This document shows positions 10,085-20,063 of a stretch of 64,000 bases of DNA, in pieces (the stretch's first letter is position 1; every line of letters begins with the position of its first letter). A program made the translations under genes and the position numbers. The notes beneath the pieces were generated by a model, which was not told the DNA's origin, made no database searches, and saw only the letters and a list, made by a program, of their open reading frames with translations. The DNA comes from Barnesiella sp. (lineage in GTDB: Bacteria; Bacteroidota; Bacteroidia; Bacteroidales; Muribaculaceae), in NCBI GenBank assembly GCA_014800945.1, contig JAAVFD010000014.1, forward strand, positions 1 through 64,000, read 5' to 3'.

Positions 10085-11275
10085 ATGAAAGCTAAATCAC
10101 TGTTAATACTGTTCGCGTCGATGGCATTTGCTGTAACGGCGCAGGATAAGAATGATTTCAACCCCCTGCAGACAGGAGTTAACTCGCTAAACATAGCTCC
10201 GGATGCGAGAGGCTCATCTATGGGTGATCTGGGAGCGGCAACGGATCCGGATGCCAATTCTCAGTTCTGGAATCCATCGAAATATGCCTTTTCATTCAGT
10301 AAAGCGGCTGTGTCACTGAGTTATACACCTTGGTTGAGAAAGATTGTAGATGATATTTATCTCGCCAATATAGCCGGTTATTGGAAGATAGGCAATTCCG
10401 ACAATCAGGCTGTGAGTGCGTCACTCCGTTATTTCTCTCTTGGTGAGGTTACTTCCGGTAACGATGGAATAGGTGATATTCAAAGCGTTAACCCTTATGA
10501 GCTGAGTTTTGATGTAGGATATTCCAGAAAGCTGTCTGAAAAATACTCCATGGGTGTCGTTCTGCGTTACATTTACTCTGATTTGGGCTTCTCCGATTCA
10601 TATCAGGGTGACAATAGTACAGGTGCGTCAGCTTTCTCAGCCGACATCTCGGGTTACTATACCACATTTCCTATGATTGGCAGAAACGAATGTCAGTGGT
10701 CCTGGGGATGGAATATATCAAATATTGGTACAAAGGTTTCTTACAACCACGGGGAAGACCCGGCGTTCTTGCCCACCAATCTGAGACTCGGCACTAATTT
10801 CACATTCCCTCTTGCTGATTATCATAACCTGTCAATTGGACTTGACCTTAACAAACTTCTTGTTCCGGCGCGTCCTCGTGAAAAGGATTACGATACATCT
10901 ACTACAGACGGTCAAAAGGAATATCTAAACGCACTTGAGAACTGGGAGAATATGTCACCGATCACCGGTATATTCAAATCTTTTTCAGATGCTCCAGGTG
11001 GATTCAGTGAAGAAATCAAGGAGATAATGTGGTCACTGGGCGCTGAGTACTCATATAACCAGCAGTTCTTCGCCCGCGCAGGATATTTCCACGAGAGCTC
11101 AATGAAGGGAAACCGTCAGTATTTCGGGTTCGGTGCCGGATTTGCGATGAATATTCTGCGTATAGACGCGTCATATATGCTCGCTACCGCTCAGACTTCA
11201 CCTCTTGACCAGACTCTCCGTTTCACACTCACTTTCGATATGGACGGAATCAAGGAAATATTCGGTAAAAAGTAA
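10085..11275 (+). CDS. porV: Type IX secretion outer-membrane protein PorV (LptO)
   Basis: [39 protein letters not shown] signature and beta-barrel pattern. Confidence 0.88.
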   Translation: MKAKSLLILFASMAFAVTAQDKNDFNPLQTGVNSLNIAPDARGSSMGDLGAATDPDANSQFWNPSKYAFSFSKAAVSLSYTPWLRKIVDDIYLANIAGYWKIGNSDNQAVSASLRYFSLGEVTSGNDGIGDIQSVNPYELSFDVGYSRKLSEKYSMGVVLRYIYSDLGFSDSYQGDNSTGASAFSADISGYYTTFPMIGRNECQWSWGWNISNIGTKVSYNHGEDPAFLPTNLRLGTNFTFPLADYHNLSIGLDLNKLLVPARPREKDYDTSTTDGQKEYLNALENWENMSPITGIFKSFSDAPGGFSEEIKEIMWSLGAEYSYNQQFFARAGYFHESSMKGNRQYFGFGAGFAMNILRIDASYMLATAQTSPLDQTLRFTLTFDMDGIKEIFGKK

Positions 11276-11276
11276 C

Positions 11277-11765
11277 ATGGATACATTCCCGGAAATAAGA
11301 ACAGGACTCGGCATGGATGTCCATGCCTTTGCTCCGGACAGAGAATTGTGGATTTGCGGCGTAAAGATACCGTATGAATTGGGGCTTCTCGGGCACAGCG
11401 ATGCAGATGTTGCCCTTCACGCACTTTCAGATGCAATTTTGGGCGCTGCGGCTCTCCGCGATATCGGTTACCATTTTCCGGACACAGACCCTCGCTTCAA
11501 AGGTGCAGATTCCAGAGTTCTGCTGCGCCATGTGGTGAGTTTGATTAAGGGAAAGGGCTATACAATTTCCAATGTGGATGTAACCGTAGTGGCTCAGGTA
11601 CCGAAAATGGCTCCGTACATAGAGCAGATGAGAGAAACGGTAGCCTCAGACTTAGGAATTGATGTTGACCGGGTATCTATAAAAGCCACAACCACAGAAC
11701 ACCTCGGCTTTACCGGTCGCAAAGAGGGCATAGCCTCCTTTGCAACCGCCCTCCTCCTCCGCTAA
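11277..11765 (+). CDS. ispF: 2-C-methyl-D-erythritol 2,4-cyclodiphosphate synthase
   Basis: [42 protein letters not shown]. Confidence 0.97.
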   Translation: MDTFPEIRTGLGMDVHAFAPDRELWICGVKIPYELGLLGHSDADVALHALSDAILGAAALRDIGYHFPDTDPRFKGADSRVLLRHVVSLIKGKGYTISNVDVTVVAQVPKMAPYIEQMRETVASDLGIDVDRVSIKATTTEHLGFTGRKEGIASFATALLLR

Positions 11766-11779
11766 TAATCAACAGTTAT

Positions 11780-12841
11780 TTAACCATCAATGGATTGGTA
11801 TAATCTGTACATGCACTCTATTTGAAGTTTAATAGAGGCATTTAATGAAGTCGGTGATAATACAATTAATTCGGAACCAAAAGACGTTAGTTCACGAATT
11901 AACTCATAGTTTTCTTTGCACTTTATTTTGAAAAACTTACCTTCACTCAGTAAGGGAAAGCGGGTTCTTAAAGTAAACTCTTCTTCTCCACGAATACTCT
12001 TTTGTGATTCATGAATAGGTTTTGTGGAGATATAATCCTTAGATTTATTCGATACCCAAAATATAATTTCTTCAATCGGACTATTTTCACAGAATGTAAC
12101 ACCTATAATGTCCTCATACCGTTCTATAAGATCCTCCGGAGCATGTAGGTAAGAGCTACGATAGTCTAAACTGAAATCATCTATGCGGTCAAGTGGGAAT
12201 GTTAATATCTTTCCAGTATCAGATGCAGCAGCGATAAGAAACCATCTGTTGTTATATTCTTTAATAAGATATGGAGATACTGTTACAGTTTTGCTACTAT
12301 TATTCGAAAAGGTATGGTATTTTAATGAAATTACTTGATTGTATCGTATTGTGGTGAAGAGTCTTGCAATTAGTGTAGAATTGGTAAGTATATTCTTAGA
12401 TATTGAAATGATAGGACTGTGTTCAACAAGATCTAAACGAGATTTTAAATCACTTAACCATTCAAAATTATCAAGACCGTCAAATCTACCAAGAATATCA
12501 AGAGCTGTAGATAAAACAGTCTTTTCATCGTCAGATAATTTGGGCTTAAAGATAGAAAATGTGGGGTCAGCATACCTGATGCAGCGCTTACGGTAAGGCC
12601 GGTCATTTTTATCGCATGCTTCTACCCAATGTTCTTCAATCTCTATATCGAATGGACTGTCAAATTCCAAGTAGTTAAGATCTTTTTCTACACATCGTTT
12701 TGAAACAGGCCTTTGCCCTATCTCTGGTAATTTTTCAGCTAATGTATCTGTTATATCTTGGATAGAATATGCTCTGTGGCGATTGGCAAGCATTTTGTCA
12801 ATCAGCGCATATCGAGTCATTGCATTCTTATTTGTAGGCAT
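11780..12841 (-). CDS. WYL-domain transcriptional regulator
   Basis: N-terminal HTH (MTRYALIDKMLANRHRAYSIQDITDTL), WYL core (PYLIKEYNNRWFLIAAASDTGKILTFPLDRIDDF) and WCX-like C-terminus. Confidence 0.88.
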   Translation of the reverse strand: MPTNKNAMTRYALIDKMLANRHRAYSIQDITDTLAEKLPEIGQRPVSKRCVEKDLNYLEFDSPFDIEIEEHWVEACDKNDRPYRKRCIRYADPTFSIFKPKLSDDEKTVLSTALDILGRFDGLDNFEWLSDLKSRLDLVEHSPIISISKNILTNSTLIARLFTTIRYNQVISLKYHTFSNNSSKTVTVSPYLIKEYNNRWFLIAAASDTGKILTFPLDRIDDFSLDYRSSYLHAPEDLIERYEDIIGVTFCENSPIEEIIFWVSNKSKDYISTKPIHESQKSIRGEEEFTLRTRFPLLSEGKFFKIKCKENYELIRELTSFGSELIVLSPTSLNASIKLQIECMYRLYQSIDG

Positions 12842-12851
12842 GATTATATAT

Positions 12852-14474
12852 CTATGACTTTAATACCTTTATTGCTGCCCAACGACCATCTTTCTGTTGG
12901 ATAGAAAGAATTTTTATTGTTTGCCCATCGTTGATATTAGTCAATAAATTCTCACCTATATACGAGCCTGAAATTATTGCATATTTTTTCCCATTCCTAT
13001 CAGTGCGCAGTAGAACGTCCCCATTTGATTCCTTAAGCCATGATTCAGATATGCAGCCATCATGTTCTTTAATCCAAACAATTTTTCCGTCATGTAGCTT
13101 TATATCAAAGATGGCTCCATTAGGGATGCGCATTTTAAGTCGAAATTTAGTCGGTTTCCGCAATCGTATAGTGTCGTTTGCAGTGCGTAGAATCCAAGTT
13201 GTGATTTTGCGCCCCGGGTGATTCCGATCCTCACTTTGGTTTTCACCAACCTTTGCGGCAACTATGGTAGGCAAAGAGCTATAAATAAATTCATCAGCTC
13301 TGACAGCATATTCAGAATATATTAAATTGTTGTCAATAGCCTGTTTCACTGAACTAACATGATTATGGATTTGCCAAAATTCCGGTTTTAAATTCCATCC
13401 TTTGTTTTTATAGGTTTCTCTATATTTGTCAAGTTCGTACCGAGCGTTTTCACTCATCCCTTTCTGATGTAACAAAGATGCGAGTCTTAGACGTACACTT
13501 CCTAGAAATTCATCATCAGTACCGCAAGTTAGCGCCTTACACAGTAAGCCAATTTTCGTGTCAATATCTTCAATAAGTTCAGCGGTGTAACTCCATAAAT
13601 AGAATTTTGATGGAAATTTAAGAATTAAGTTCTTATAATAAGTTAAGGCCTCTTCAGCTTTCCCTTGAGAAATAAGAACGGTTGCCTTGAAATACGGCAT
13701 ATTCTGGCTTTTTGGATATTTTACCAGAGCCTTATCAACCAGTTGGATGAAATCTTCTGATGCTTCGACTTTATCTGTCTTAAGTTCCTTAACATATACC
13801 CCGATGAGCTTTTCTACCAATGACGGCAAAGTGTTGCCATTATCAGTGCGATATTGTTCCCAATCCTCATCACGAAGATTTTCAAGTCCCCAGATACGGA
13901 TAAAATCTCTAATGCGGAACTGTAGAGGTGTGTTCTGCTCAATCTTTATTGCTTCACCGAGGAAGAGAGAATGAAGAATGGATGGTTTGGGCAAATTTAA
14001 TTGAAGATATTGGTTGAGAAGAGTTTTACGTTTGTCGGCATCTCCAAGATTTGTCTGTTTTAATACATAATATGTTAACCAGCCAAAATCTTGATACAGT
14101 TGTGGATCAATCTCTCCATTTTTAAACCATTGTACGATACTGTTATGTAAGGATGTGATGTCTATTCCACTTTTAGCTTTATCTAAGCCATCCTTAATAT
14201 CATGGAAATGCAGAATACTTTGGCGCTCCGCAGAAGCAAGTGCATTGAGCATGAGCTCATCACCGTCGCAATAATCATTATATAGAGTCTTCATTCGCTC
14301 TATTGTCGCACTTGCATCATTTCTGTGCTGTTGTTTGTAAAGATCGTTCAGGCACCAAAATAATGCTCCTACAGAATATATATTTACACTTTGTGCTAAT
14401 TCTTTTTCGGCGGCTTCTAACGCTTCTTGAAGATGTCCGGATTTACGAAGTGCTGTAATCTCTTTTATTGTCAT
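12852..14474 (-). CDS. TPR-like repeat protein with C-terminal beta-rich (possibly OB/S1-like) domain
   Basis: helical repeat pattern (ALEAAEKELAQ; EEALTYYKNLILKFPSKFYLW) followed by beta-rich 'GAIFDIKLHDGKIVWIKEHDG'. Confidence 0.6.
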   Translation of the reverse strand: MTIKEITALRKSGHLQEALEAAEKELAQSVNIYSVGALFWCLNDLYKQQHRNDASATIERMKTLYNDYCDGDELMLNALASAERQSILHFHDIKDGLDKAKSGIDITSLHNSIVQWFKNGEIDPQLYQDFGWLTYYVLKQTNLGDADKRKTLLNQYLQLNLPKPSILHSLFLGEAIKIEQNTPLQFRIRDFIRIWGLENLRDEDWEQYRTDNGNTLPSLVEKLIGVYVKELKTDKVEASEDFIQLVDKALVKYPKSQNMPYFKATVLISQGKAEEALTYYKNLILKFPSKFYLWSYTAELIEDIDTKIGLLCKALTCGTDDEFLGSVRLRLASLLHQKGMSENARYELDKYRETYKNKGWNLKPEFWQIHNHVSSVKQAIDNNLIYSEYAVRADEFIYSSLPTIVAAKVGENQSEDRNHPGRKITTWILRTANDTIRLRKPTKFRLKMRIPNGAIFDIKLHDGKIVWIKEHDGCISESWLKESNGDVLLRTDRNGKKYAIISGSYIGENLLTNINDGQTIKILSIQQKDGRWAAIKVLKS

Positions 14475-14497
14475 ATTCCTTAGTTTTTATGGGAACT

Positions 14498-16573
14498 TTA
14501 AATAAACCGTTCTCTAAGTGCCTTAAGTTTAGTATCGAGAGAGCCAAGTGAACTTGTCAATCGCATATAAGTATAGTTCCCTTTTGCGGTATAGGTTAAG
14601 CCTATTTGTGCAATACCGTCTGTTTTTAAGTGGAACACATCTTGATAATTTTGTTGAGTTATATCCAGCAACTGAATTCCAACCTCTTCAATCTGACTCT
14701 TGACAAAATTCACTAACTTTTCAGCAAAAGGTCTATTTGGTGCTGAAAATGGGACAGTGTCTGGGGCGTATGAGGCATCAATCAATGGCGAGCACAGCGC
14801 AGTAAACTCTTCCGACGATGAAAATAAGAGTACATCCTTTGCGCTATATCCCTTAGCCCTATACCACAGTTGGAATGTTGCTTTTGCGCCATTTTTATCT
14901 GAAAACGTGATAATATGCTGATATGAATTGGATCTATCCTCAATTACAGATAATTCATTTTGCGTGGCAAGAGTAGTTAAGCGCTCAAATCTGGCGTCGC
15001 AGAAGTTTCCCTCTCCAGAGTAGTTGCTTATCTTTATATTGGCTGACGGCTTAATCTCCTCTACTACCAGATTACTGACATAGTTAAAATCTGGTGACCG
15101 GAAGTGCCAAATACGTTTGCTTGCACGTGTAATAGCTGTGTAAGCCCAGCGGAAGTAATCTTCGTTGGCCGTACCTCCGAACCGACACATATCCACAAAC
15201 ACATTATCCCATTCGCCACCCTGAGCTTTATGACAAGTCATGGCATAGCCATATTTACATATAACAGCGTTGTAATAGGGGTCCTTGTTTAGAAGATTTA
15301 TATATGCATCACAGAGTTCTTGCTGTTCAATCGTAAGTTTTTCCTTTGATCGGAGGAGCCGCCGAATTTCACTTTCTCTGGATTTTATATTTTGTGGTAG
15401 ACGATTGTTAAAGTCAACGATTAATGCGCGTGCTAATAGACCTCCTACTGAAGCATTAGGATTGTCAAGGAAGTTGTCGAGTAGCATCACATTTAACGAT
15501 ACTCGTTCGCCTCGTACTCCAAAGCAAATCGTTGCACGGCGGAACCTTAATTCCACTTGTTCGACTCTATTCTTCCCTAATTTAACTCTTATATATCGCG
15601 TTTTTACCTCCGAATCCGGTTGACAGTCTTTAACTTGAATGATATTGCCGTTGAATAATTCATATTCGTAAGAATAGTTATTGCGGCATATCAACAAAAG
15701 ATCTCCTGCTTTAAGTCGCGGAGCGGTATCACCGTAATAATGCCTTCGGATAGCAAGATTATAGTCTAACGCCTGTTTGTTACTAAAGGCAATTACCGTA
15801 GCCTTTACACTCGGCTTATTTTCAGATAATAGATAATACGGGGTAAGTAAATCTATATTTTCAGCAATAGAATCGTCTCCGTTGTCAAGACTGAATTCAA
15901 TGAAGGATTTCCGCTCCACGGCATCTCTAATTTTAGAAGCATTCGAAAGCATAACGCTCCCTTCGGATTGGCGCATAACTTCACGAAGCATAAATTCGGT
16001 GACCTTACAACTGAATTTAGTTTCAATATAATCCTTGTCGAGGGCAGGTGAGAAATTCATCCCGACCGGTGGGAGCTGGGCATAATCACCAACCAAAACG
16101 ATTTTACGTCCACGTGCAAACTCAAACAAGTCAGTCAGTAGGCAACCCGAGCCAAATGAAAAGGCCTCATTCTCCGAGAATTTATCGGATACCATTGAGG
16201 CCTCATCAACAATATACACCGCATTTAGTGAATCATTATTGACCTTTAATCCAAATCTTAGATGTATCCCGCCATCCTCCTCATCCTCTTTATCTTGACT
16301 TGCTGATTTTAGTTTTGACAGGCCATAAATACTCCTATGGATGGTATATGCTGGTTTCTCGGTTTTATTTCCAATGATACAGGCAGCTCTGCCTGTTGGT
16401 GCCATCAAACCATACTCACGTTTCTGTTCCTCAAGAATTTTAATGAATTCCGTTACAAGGGTAGTTTTGCCCGTACCAGCTGCTCCCTTGAGTATAAGCA
16501 CCAGCTCATCGGCTTCAAGAAATTCCTTGAAAGCAACTATTGCTGATTGTTGAGATGAAGTAAGCTGAAGCAT
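14498..16573 (-). CDS. RecD/Dda-like SF1 DNA helicase
   Basis: LKGAAGTGKTTLV (Walker A), YIVDEASMV (Walker B), GDYAQLPPVG, C-terminal YAMTCHKAQGGEWDNVFVD...RWAYTAITRASK. Confidence 0.92.
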   Translation of the reverse strand: MLQLTSSQQSAIVAFKEFLEADELVLILKGAAGTGKTTLVTEFIKILEEQKREYGLMAPTGRAACIIGNKTEKPAYTIHRSIYGLSKLKSASQDKEDEEDGGIHLRFGLKVNNDSLNAVYIVDEASMVSDKFSENEAFSFGSGCLLTDLFEFARGRKIVLVGDYAQLPPVGMNFSPALDKDYIETKFSCKVTEFMLREVMRQSEGSVMLSNASKIRDAVERKSFIEFSLDNGDDSIAENIDLLTPYYLLSENKPSVKATVIAFSNKQALDYNLAIRRHYYGDTAPRLKAGDLLLICRNNYSYEYELFNGNIIQVKDCQPDSEVKTRYIRVKLGKNRVEQVELRFRRATICFGVRGERVSLNVMLLDNFLDNPNASVGGLLARALIVDFNNRLPQNIKSRESEIRRLLRSKEKLTIEQQELCDAYINLLNKDPYYNAVICKYGYAMTCHKAQGGEWDNVFVDMCRFGGTANEDYFRWAYTAITRASKRIWHFRSPDFNYVSNLVVEEIKPSANIKISNYSGEGNFCDARFERLTTLATQNELSVIEDRSNSYQHIITFSDKNGAKATFQLWYRAKGYSAKDVLLFSSSEEFTALCSPLIDASYAPDTVPFSAPNRPFAEKLVNFVKSQIEEVGIQLLDITQQNYQDVFHLKTDGIAQIGLTYTAKGNYTYMRLTSSLGSLDTKLKALRERFI

Positions 16574-16574
16574 T

Positions 16575-18119
16575 TTACTCAGAGATCACATGTTTTCCGA
16601 TAAAACCGATTAGAAACTCACAGAGTTTCAGTGTCCACTCTTGAATCAGTGACGCACTTATATTTTCTTCGCGACAATCTATCTTAACCGTCTTGTCTCC
16701 ATGAGCAAGAGAGTTTCGGATACTATCAATATTGTTCCAATATTTCAAGATATTTATCGGAGCATTATTTTGAACATAATCATTAATAAACTTATACTCA
16801 CTTGATTTCTCTGTTTCAAGAATCGAAAACAAGTCAAGAAATACTAATTTAAGTATGTCTTCACTTAAAGCATTGTTCTGAGTGAGTTGTCGAACAGATT
16901 GTGAAGTTATATCTGCTGCTACCTTGACATCAGAATTAACTGCAATCTCAAGTATCATATCCAACTTCACATTGAGTGGTATCAAGAATTTCGCCCGGTC
17001 AATAGCTGTTTCCAGTGTAGTGACCATGCTGGAAATTACTTTCTTTGTAATTTCCTTTCCGTGGTAATTTTCGGCCTTCTCCTTTAAAATGAAACCATCA
17101 GCGTTCCCTTGACGCAATAAGAGTATGTTTTCTATTCTGCTTGTAGCGGTGAATATAATCACTTGACGACCAAAAGATCCCAATGGCTCCTTATAATCTC
17201 CTTTAAGAACATTGGCAAGCACGCGATATCCACTTATCTTCTTCATCTCATCCTTTACCTCTGCATCCTTATCTTCCATCAGACGGAAATCTAGGATAAT
17301 AACATCAGGTTTGAAATTATCAACCTCATCAACAATAATTTTTTCGATATCTTCAAATGCCAATTTGTTGAAGTTCTCCCCAATACAGTGTACCTCAACT
17401 TTATCAGTTTTCGAGAACATTTCTTTGAAAAATCTGTGCCACCCATCTTTATCATCAATTACGAGTATGCGGGATGCAGGGATATCGGAAATCCTATTTT
17501 TTAAATGGTCGGAGGCTTTCTTGTTCTTTATTATATTGAGTTTCTCAAGAGTTATAAGATAATCAAAATATAGATAACCTTCCAAAGATGATGCATTCTC
17601 ATTAAGACCCATAAATGAATTCCATTTGAACAAGCACCATTCATTTGTCAATGAATGAGTTGATTTGAAGGAAGAAGGAATTTTAAGGCCAAGGTTGTCA
17701 AGAAACGGCTTGTACTCTTCGACTCTCATTTTATTTCGCAGTGGCAATTCATAGGACGCAACAAACATTTTGTTGAATCGGATATAATGCATACTAGGTA
17801 TTTTGAGCGCATTAGGATAGTCGTAATGCAGTAGGAAATTCGCTTCTGATTCGTTACCCATTAAAACTATATTAATGTCCGTCCTATCATTACTGAGGTA
17901 CTTCATCAGGATCCTCAATGCTAGATTCACTCCACTATAGGATAATGAGTTGCTATAGTCGCGTACAGTCGGAATGAAAAATAGCAACTGTTTGTCTTGA
18001 GGAAGATTAAGTAGATTTTCAGTTATGTCGCTTCCAAATACCAAAACCTTATCAATTCCCCATTCGGAAGCTTGTTCTTGTCTGACAATAGTGGTATTGA
18101 AGGTTATTAGATATTTCAT
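16575..18119 (-). CDS. Response-regulator-like protein with canonical receiver and C-terminal HEPN-like RNSLAH motif
   Basis: RILVIDDKDGW...PDVIILDFRL...VIIFTATSR...GFILKE carries the receiver D/T/K residues; C-terminal NIDSIRNSLAHGD fits Rx4H; start trimmed to MKYLITFN. Confidence 0.75.
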   Translation of the reverse strand: MKYLITFNTTIVRQEQASEWGIDKVLVFGSDITENLLNLPQDKQLLFFIPTVRDYSNSLSYSGVNLALRILMKYLSNDRTDINIVLMGNESEANFLLHYDYPNALKIPSMHYIRFNKMFVASYELPLRNKMRVEEYKPFLDNLGLKIPSSFKSTHSLTNEWCLFKWNSFMGLNENASSLEGYLYFDYLITLEKLNIIKNKKASDHLKNRISDIPASRILVIDDKDGWHRFFKEMFSKTDKVEVHCIGENFNKLAFEDIEKIIVDEVDNFKPDVIILDFRLMEDKDAEVKDEMKKISGYRVLANVLKGDYKEPLGSFGRQVIIFTATSRIENILLLRQGNADGFILKEKAENYHGKEITKKVISSMVTTLETAIDRAKFLIPLNVKLDMILEIAVNSDVKVAADITSQSVRQLTQNNALSEDILKLVFLDLFSILETEKSSEYKFINDYVQNNAPINILKYWNNIDSIRNSLAHGDKTVKIDCREENISASLIQEWTLKLCEFLIGFIGKHVISE

Positions 18120-18121
18120 TT

Positions 18122-18766
18122 TTATTGAAATCTGTGAATGTGTTTGTCTATAATAATAGCTAAATCGAGCCAAGTAATTTGTGGGGTCGCCTCTATCTCT
18201 GAGATTATAGCAGCGCGTAAGTCCTCCTCATGGATTTTCCGACATGAGTTTTCAATATCCCGTTTTACATTTTCAAGTTTATCATATAACGCTGTATCTA
18301 TGTCATTGTTTATGAGATATTTTTGCGATATGGAATTCTGGAACTCAAGTAAAGCATTAAGTCTATATCTTTTACCCCATAAAAGGATGTTGATGTTGAT
18401 CTCCCCATTTTCTTTAAGGTTTTCAAGAAAGAATGGTAGATTATTATACATCAAGTCAGCATTCATATTGATTTCTTTGTCCCTTTTGTTGCTGCCCTCT
18501 GTTCCACCGCTAAATATTACAATTGGAATATTTAAGGAAGTAAATAATTGTCGAATTGATTCAAATGTTACATTCTCATCTCCTAATGCGTAAGATTTAT
18601 GGAAAATAATACATTCCGGATTCTCTATAGAATCAAAAATACTTTCTTCTGCCGATTTACCCGAAATCACCTTTAAAGTATCAAATGTAATGAGATCGGA
18701 AAAATCACGCAACTTATCTTCGTTATACTTGCGTCGTTGAGCTCTGTCATCAAAGATATATATCAT
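18122..18766 (-). CDS. Receiver-like protein, probably degenerate (pseudo-receiver)
   Basis: MIYIFDDRAQRR beta1-like, CIIFHKSY lacking the phospho-Asp, IPIVIFSGG beta4-like; TAATG overlap with upstream gene. Confidence 0.5.
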   Translation of the reverse strand: MIYIFDDRAQRRKYNEDKLRDFSDLITFDTLKVISGKSAEESIFDSIENPECIIFHKSYALGDENVTFESIRQLFTSLNIPIVIFSGGTEGSNKRDKEINMNADLMYNNLPFFLENLKENGEININILLWGKRYRLNALLEFQNSISQKYLINNDIDTALYDKLENVKRDIENSCRKIHEEDLRAAIISEIEATPQITWLDLAIIIDKHIHRFQ

Positions 18767-19872
18767 TACCGTTTATAGATTTTGAGTTGATATTTTATTC
18801 CTCCTACTTCATTATCAGAGGTATTAATGTCACATGGAGACATAATCTTTGCCTTAATATATGTGCCTTCACTTAATGCGTTGACTTCAAGTGAACCTTC
18901 TTTCTTACCATCCTTTATGTAATCGCCCACTAATGAAAAATCACAGACGGAAAACAATCTTTTACGAAGTTCTTGGAGATCTCCTGATGGGTTCTTAAGC
19001 TTGTCTATATTACTAAAGTAACTTCCCACATGAATAATATCCAACATATAATATTCATTCTCACTAATTAAGTTTATATTAACACTTGAACTTCTCGCCT
19101 TATGTTTCACCATCCAGTTACAGATAGTATTTAACGCGCTAAGAACACCAATCACATCACAATAGACATTAAGATCATAGCCAATTTCATCAAATTTAGA
19201 ATCAAATTTAATTTCAAAGTCTTTAGGTAGATCAGACTTTATCCTATGCCAAATTAATTCGCTGAATCTGTCTTCATCATTTAAATCTGTTCTAAACTCA
19301 ATCACAGCCTTGAACATTCTTATGTAGTCCATAAATTGATGTCCGTCCTCCAGGATGAGATTCTCAACCGGGATTTCCGGCTGTTCTTTACTTAAATTCA
19401 CAATTGAATGCCAACCGCAACGTATGTTTTCAAGCTTACTATTTTTCCAAGCATAAGTTTTTTCTCCTGAATTTGCGAAACTAATGAAATTCCAAACCTG
19501 ATTATATGTCTTTTCATTCACCACCGGACCAGACTCTTTGGGATAGACCATATTACTTAAGTCATACTTAACGATTGTCTGTCTTTCACTCATTTCGGCT
19601 ATATTGAGTGCAGTTGAAACATCCCACTTATGGGTATACCATTTAAACCGATCATCTCGAGAAAAAAGAGACAGAAACTTAATCATTGTTTGTGGCGAAT
19701 GATAAAGAGTGATATTGGATATAGGCTTTGCCAGTTTTCTATTTCCTTCAATTTCTAAACGAGCCAAGCAAGAATCTAATCGGTGTTTCAAATCTGTATA
19801 CGACGTTACCCCTTCCTTCAAGAAAGAGATAAAATCTAGTTGTTCTTCGGTGACATTATAAGATTTAATCAT
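18766..19872 (-). CDS. Uncharacterised protein with possible degenerate GHKL/HATPase-like C-terminus
   Basis: VLSALNTICNWMVKHKARSSSVNINLISENEYYMLDIIHVGS resembles an N-box/G1 layout with the canonical DxGxG replaced; stop overlaps next start. Confidence 0.4.
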   Translation of the reverse strand: MIKSYNVTEEQLDFISFLKEGVTSYTDLKHRLDSCLARLEIEGNRKLAKPISNITLYHSPQTMIKFLSLFSRDDRFKWYTHKWDVSTALNIAEMSERQTIVKYDLSNMVYPKESGPVVNEKTYNQVWNFISFANSGEKTYAWKNSKLENIRCGWHSIVNLSKEQPEIPVENLILEDGHQFMDYIRMFKAVIEFRTDLNDEDRFSELIWHRIKSDLPKDFEIKFDSKFDEIGYDLNVYCDVIGVLSALNTICNWMVKHKARSSSVNINLISENEYYMLDIIHVGSYFSNIDKLKNPSGDLQELRKRLFSVCDFSLVGDYIKDGKKEGSLEVNALSEGTYIKAKIMSPCDINTSDNEVGGIKYQLKIYKR

Positions 19873-20063
19873 GGCTTAATGTTAATTTCAGAATCAAAAC
19901 CCTTAAGTATGTCTATCCAATCAAAGGTATATTTTAAATTGAGTCCCTGTTTCTTTATCACAATTTTTTGTAGGGAAATTCAACCGTCTTTAAAATATTA
20001 CAATTTGATTAGGAAGAGAGCTCGTGGATATGACATTTTATTTAGATGATTTATATTTTTATT

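Noticed and set aside
16882-18593. Plus-strand ORFs within the receiver genes
   Set aside because: Antisense ORFs to well-supported coding genes with coupled starts and stops.
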